Positions 60,663-64,000 of a stretch of 64,000 nucleotides of DNA are shown piece after piece. This stretch comes from Craspedostauros australis (Eukaryota; Bacillariophyta; Bacillariophyceae; Mastogloiales; Achnanthaceae), in the NCBI GenBank assembly GCA_026770025.1, contig JAMXDE010000045.1, forward strand, positions 434,001-498,000, in the 5' to 3' direction. A model generated the notes under the pieces. That model worked only from the letters and a program-made list of their open reading frames with translations. It did no database searches and was not told the origin of the DNA. Made by a program: the position numbers and the translations under genes. Position 1 is the stretch's first letter; every line of letters begins with the position of its first letter.

Positions 60663-61775
60663 TTAGATTGGCTTGGCCACTGTCAGAACCACCTTGCCAT
60701 GCGAATGGCCACCTGCGACGGTCTGGAACGCCTTGCGGGCTCCGTCAGCTGTGAATGGCAACGGCATGCCCTCCTCGAGCTTGATGTCCAGTTCCTTTTC
60801 TTCCATCATCTTCAGAACCTCAGCACGGCCCTTGGGGAAGTCGTACGGCATGGCCAGCATGTACGATGGCAACTGGCTCTTGTAGAGCCACGTGTACAGC
60901 GGTCGCATGGGAAGATTGAAGAAGAACTTCACCGCCTTCCACACAGAGGTGACATCTGGCTTGGGATCGTCGCCTGCCACCGCAATGAACACACCGCCAG
61001 CACGACCTGGTTTCAGCACGCGATGCGCCTTGTCCGTGAAGTTTCCGCCACCGACGGTGTCGATGATCTTGTCGAATGGCTGTTCCCATTCCATCTCCCA
61101 CCAGTTCTGCTCCTTGTAATTGATGACCTTGTCCGCGCCCAGCGACTCGCAGAACGCCTTCTGAGTCGACGTGGTGGCAACGAAGGATGCCTTGGCATGC
61201 GTCTTGGCCATGGCGATGGCGGCGGAACCAACACCGCCGGACCCGCCGAGGATCAGGACACGATCTCCTGCCTTCACGTTGTCCAACACTGCATTGCGCG
61301 CTGTGATGGCACTGGAGCTGGCGGCGGCCTTCTCGATGCTGACGGACGCGGGCTTCACGATGGCCTCGGCGTCGTCGACGATCATGTACTCTGCCAAGCC
61401 GCCTTGTGGAGAGGTACCGTTCGATGCCACGATCACGTCGCCATTCGTCAGCCGCGTGGAGCCGTTGCTGTCCACCACCTGGCCGCAAATATCCATGCCG
61501 GGCGTGAATGGGAAGCTGTCGGGATGCATGAAGATCAGGTTGCCTTGCACCATCAGGACGTCGCCCGGCGAAATGCTGCAGGCGAGGACGCGCACGAGGA
61601 TCTGTCCCTTGTTCTTCTTGGGATCCAGCTCCGGAATGGCCGCCGTGTCCGACAGCGTCATGGCGGTCGTCAGATTGTCCATCGAAGCGGAGACGAACTC
61701 ATGGACCTGAATTACCCTCATGGTCTTGGTTGTGGCGGAGGCTGTGGCTTTATCGGATGTGGATGTGGATGTCAT
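60663..61775 (-). CDS. MDR-family NAD(P)H oxidoreductase (quinone-reductase-like)
   Basis: The start is ATG 61775; the product is 370 residues. An internal Met19 (MRVIQVHEF) aligns better with typical family starts, so the first 18 Ser/Thr-rich residues may be a tag or short transit sequence. The N-terminal GroES-like fold includes ILVRVLACSISPGDVLMVQG and PFTPGMDICGQVV. The Rossmann fold has VLILGGSGGVGSAA (177-182 is the dinucleotide loop), then CESLGADKVINYKE and FDKIIDTVGG. The catalytic and structural zinc cysteines of alcohol dehydrogenases are missing, so this belongs to the zinc-less quinone-oxidoreductase/reticulon-4-interacting-like branch. It probably reduces quinones or enones with NADPH. 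The end, HGKVVLTVAKPI, is typical. Confidence 0.9.
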   Translation of the reverse strand: MTSTSTSDKATASATTKTMRVIQVHEFVSASMDNLTTAMTLSDTAAIPELDPKKNKGQILVRVLACSISPGDVLMVQGNLIFMHPDSFPFTPGMDICGQVVDSNGSTRLTNGDVIVASNGTSPQGGLAEYMIVDDAEAIVKPASVSIEKAAASSSAITARNAVLDNVKAGDRVLILGGSGGVGSAAIAMAKTHAKASFVATTSTQKAFCESLGADKVINYKEQNWWEMEWEQPFDKIIDTVGGGNFTDKAHRVLKPGRAGGVFIAVAGDDPKPDVTSVWKAVKFFFNLPMRPLYTWLYKSQLPSYMLAMPYDFPKGRAEVLKMMEEKELDIKLEEGMPLPFTADGARKAFQTVAGGHSHGKVVLTVAKPI

Positions 61776-62777
61776 CTTGAAGCTCGGTTGATTGAATGTT
61801 TTGACCTTTGATGTGTGCGAATGTTGCTCTCTATGTCTGCGGTGTTTGCAGATGCGATTGATGTTGTCTTGATTTTGTGAGACGACATGATGCACATCCT
61901 ATCCACGTGCACGTGAGCGTTCACATTCGCATCGCCTCCTTGCACCTTGCACCTTGCACACAATCGATAAGCATGAACGTATTGCATTCGTCTTCCATAC
62001 TCACGATCATGCCAGCACGTGTACTACCTCCAGGTCGCAGTTGATGCACTCACGATAACACTAGTTGTGGAGTTTTGGCCCCTTGTTGTCACTGGTTTGC
62101 TTGCTTTTGGGAGAAACGGCGATTGGATAATTAGAGCTATTGTGTGTTTGCTCTCGCTGATCCGTCTTCTACGTCACAGGGAACGTATTCCACGTCATGA
62201 GAAACGAGTCACAACAGAGGAAGAGACATCGTGTGACTCTTCCTCCGCAAGACAAGATGATGACTGCGCGCGGCGACAACAGAATGTGCCAGGCCAGGAC
62301 AGCCAACAACACTCCACGTTGACCAGTCTCACAATGGAAACCAGCAACATCCAATCGTCTCGGAATACAACGAAGCGCATTGGCAATCTGTACGACGCAG
62401 ACGACAGTGCTTCGCCAATCACCACAACATCGTCTTCACCTCGGCTGCCAATCCTGTGAATGATGCATGCACAGCTCAGCCAATCCACATTCTTGCCACT
62501 GTTGCTGTTTCCATTTTTCTTCTCCGATAACATGCGGTGCGCACATGATCAACGTGGTACGGTATGCATCCTGCGCAACCGTGCAGCACGATCCTCCTGC
62601 ATGAACGCCAAGGCGCAAGGGACGACATCAACACAACCGAAAGTACCAATCCAGCCACGAGTGTGAAGGAGCCTCGAAGCAAATACGAGCAATAGTAAAC
62701 CGCTTGTCCAAATTCGAGAGGAAAGAAACAGCATTCCAGCAAACCACAACCAAGCAAAGATCACGTGGAAACCGAAG
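61776..62777. other. Divergent spacer
   Basis: About 1 kb between the oxidoreductase and the Pro/Thr-rich gene. A plus frame at 62019-62459 has no ATG start and no domain, and is not called. Confidence 0.4.
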
Positions 62778-64000
62778 ATGCTCAACTTCAAGGCAGTTAC
62801 CATCACGGCGATCTTGCTCGCCAAATGCAAGACGATCGATGCCATCCTTCGCGGCCATAGATTGATTGACCCAACCAACGAACTTCATGTTGCGATGCAG
62901 GCAACCAGACTGCTGAAGGGCGACGGCGGTTTCATTCCAAAGAACGTCAAGGGTAACAAACAGACGGGAGCACCGTCCAACAATCCAAGCAGCAATCCCA
63001 GTGTGGCACCAACCAGTTCGCCTACCAGCTCTCCTACATTGGCACCAACTGCGTTGGCCTGAATAATGACGACAACACCGACTTCTACACCAACCTTGCC
63101 ACCAACTGGGGCACCAACTTCAAGGCCAACTGGGCGGCCAGTTGCCTTGCCGACCAGCAATCCAACCCTGAGGCCTACCTCATCACCGACTGACCAGCCA
63201 ACAGGCGGAGCAACCAGCATGCCGACATCAGGGCCTACATCTGCACCGACAACCATCTCGTTTGCATTTGATTCCAGCATCTCCGTGGCCTGCGAGCCAG
63301 ATGTTGCGCCGCCATGCTTTCTGCCGGAGGCATCCGAGCCAAAGACCATCATCTGCAATCCATCCAAGACATCGTACCGCAAGGCCGTCACTGCTGTTCG
63401 AAGCACACCAGGATTGCAGAATTACTTTGCATGCGCTGGCCTCTTGACCGAGGGGGATGCGCACAAGCTATTCAACCGATATGCGTCCAGCCCCTTGCTA
63501 GCTGAGGAGCTGAAGCTATTGTCCGCCGCCGGCACCACTCTGCTCACAGCTCTCGGTGGCGAGGACATCTACTACATGTGCCAGGACGCTGGGGCTCCAA
63601 GCTGTGCAGAGAAGTATCACTGTACCAGCGCCGACGGTTACAGTTTCATGACCATTGCCACCACTGCCTGCATTGGGTCTGGATCTTGCGACAGGATGGG
63701 ACGAAACACATTGGTCCTGGCTTCATCCTGTACCAGCAAAGGGGTATGCGCCGGCATGAACTCTCTTTATGTTTCCAATTGCTATGGTCCTCACCCAACA
63801 TACGGTGTCACCTTCATTGGTCAACTGGCCTGCACTGATTATCTTTCCTGCGTCCTTGCTGGCACATACTCCTACAGAGACGCCATCATACAAAGCGGCG
63901 CCTGCGTTGGACCCTACGCCTGTGCGAGCGTTGGCTACCGCGTTGAACAGTACGGGCCCAGCCGTTCCCAGAGCCACGTCAGAATTGGGTTCAACGCATG
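62778..64000 (+). CDS. Pro-Thr-repeat and Cys-rich secreted-type protein, partial, with an in-frame TGA
   Basis: From ATG 62778 a frame encodes a hydrophobic start (MLNFKAVTITAILLAKC), a charged pro-region (RLIDPTNELHVAMQATRLLK) and then Pro-Ser-Thr repeats (SSPTSSPTLAPT). A TGA at 63060-63062 interrupts it, but the same frame is open from 63063 to the window end. It continues the same repeat type (PTSTPTLPPTGAPTSRPTGR) and then a Cys-rich region of over 200 residues (MTIATTACIGSGSCDRMG, SCTSKGVCAGMNSLYVSNCY, GACVGPYACASVGY). Such PT-linker plus Cys-rich proteins are common diatom surface or extracellular proteins. The TGA could be a nonsense mutation, lie in an unrecognised intron, or be read through. 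The 3' end is outside the window. No family name can be given. Confidence 0.6.

Noticed and set aside
62019-62459. 146-codon plus-strand frame with hydrophobic start
   Set aside because: The first codon is GTG, the first in-frame ATG is far inside, and there is no recognisable domain.

Overview
The window looks like nuclear DNA of a diatom (a stramenopile alga). Two genes start with a signal peptide followed by an 'AF' plastid-import motif (ASAFAP type). One gene carries the DVLCGR-type domain abundant in diatoms, two are SHAQKY(F/L)-class MYB genes, and one is a secreted-type protein with Pro-Thr repeats. Introns are few and short, 5' leaders are CA-rich, and there is a Ty1/copia element. 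No tRNA, rRNA or CRISPR was found.

Layout. 1-~5000: a minus-strand Ty1/copia LTR element cut by the window edge (gag to integrase visible). 5-40 kb: host genes with about 0.5-2 kb spacers. These are an unknown coiled protein, a plastid-type DCC thiol oxidoreductase, an NTF2-like-domain protein, an unknown domain/coiled-coil protein, a PH protein, a SHAQKY MYB, two tandem exostosin-like glycosyltransferases, a plastid-type EF-hand membrane protein, a 2-oxoglutarate/Fe oxygenase, a large SHAQKYF MYB, a six-pass membrane protein, a DVLCGR-domain (probably DUF6824) protein, a TPR protein and a probably dually acylated MGC protein. About 40.4-55.1 kb: two related two-gene DNA transposons. 55-64 kb: host genes again: a triple HMG-box protein, ribosomal proteins eL34 and eL36 (divergent), a zinc-less MDR oxidoreductase and a Pro-Thr/Cys-rich secreted-type protein with an in-frame TGA.

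The main discovery candidate is the 40-55 kb block. Each transposon carries a PIF/Harbinger-like DDE_Tnp_4 transposase on the minus strand and, divergently on the plus strand, a long accessory protein. The accessory proteins are not the usual MYB-like Harbinger partner. Both have a short basic/aromatic N-terminal domain, a phase-1 intron directly after it, an acidic linker, a beta-rich core and a coiled-coil tail. Element 2 is delimited at 48932-55136 by 36-bp imperfect terminal inverted repeats (30/36) and an apparent 3-bp CAG target duplication. The spacer between its two genes is packed with ACGAC/GTCGT pentamers. In element 1 the same spacer has expanded into 60/61-bp and 48-bp minisatellites rich in CTTAT/ATAAG. 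I infer that these spacers are recognition and promoter arrays, with the accessory protein as DNA-recognition partner of the transposase.
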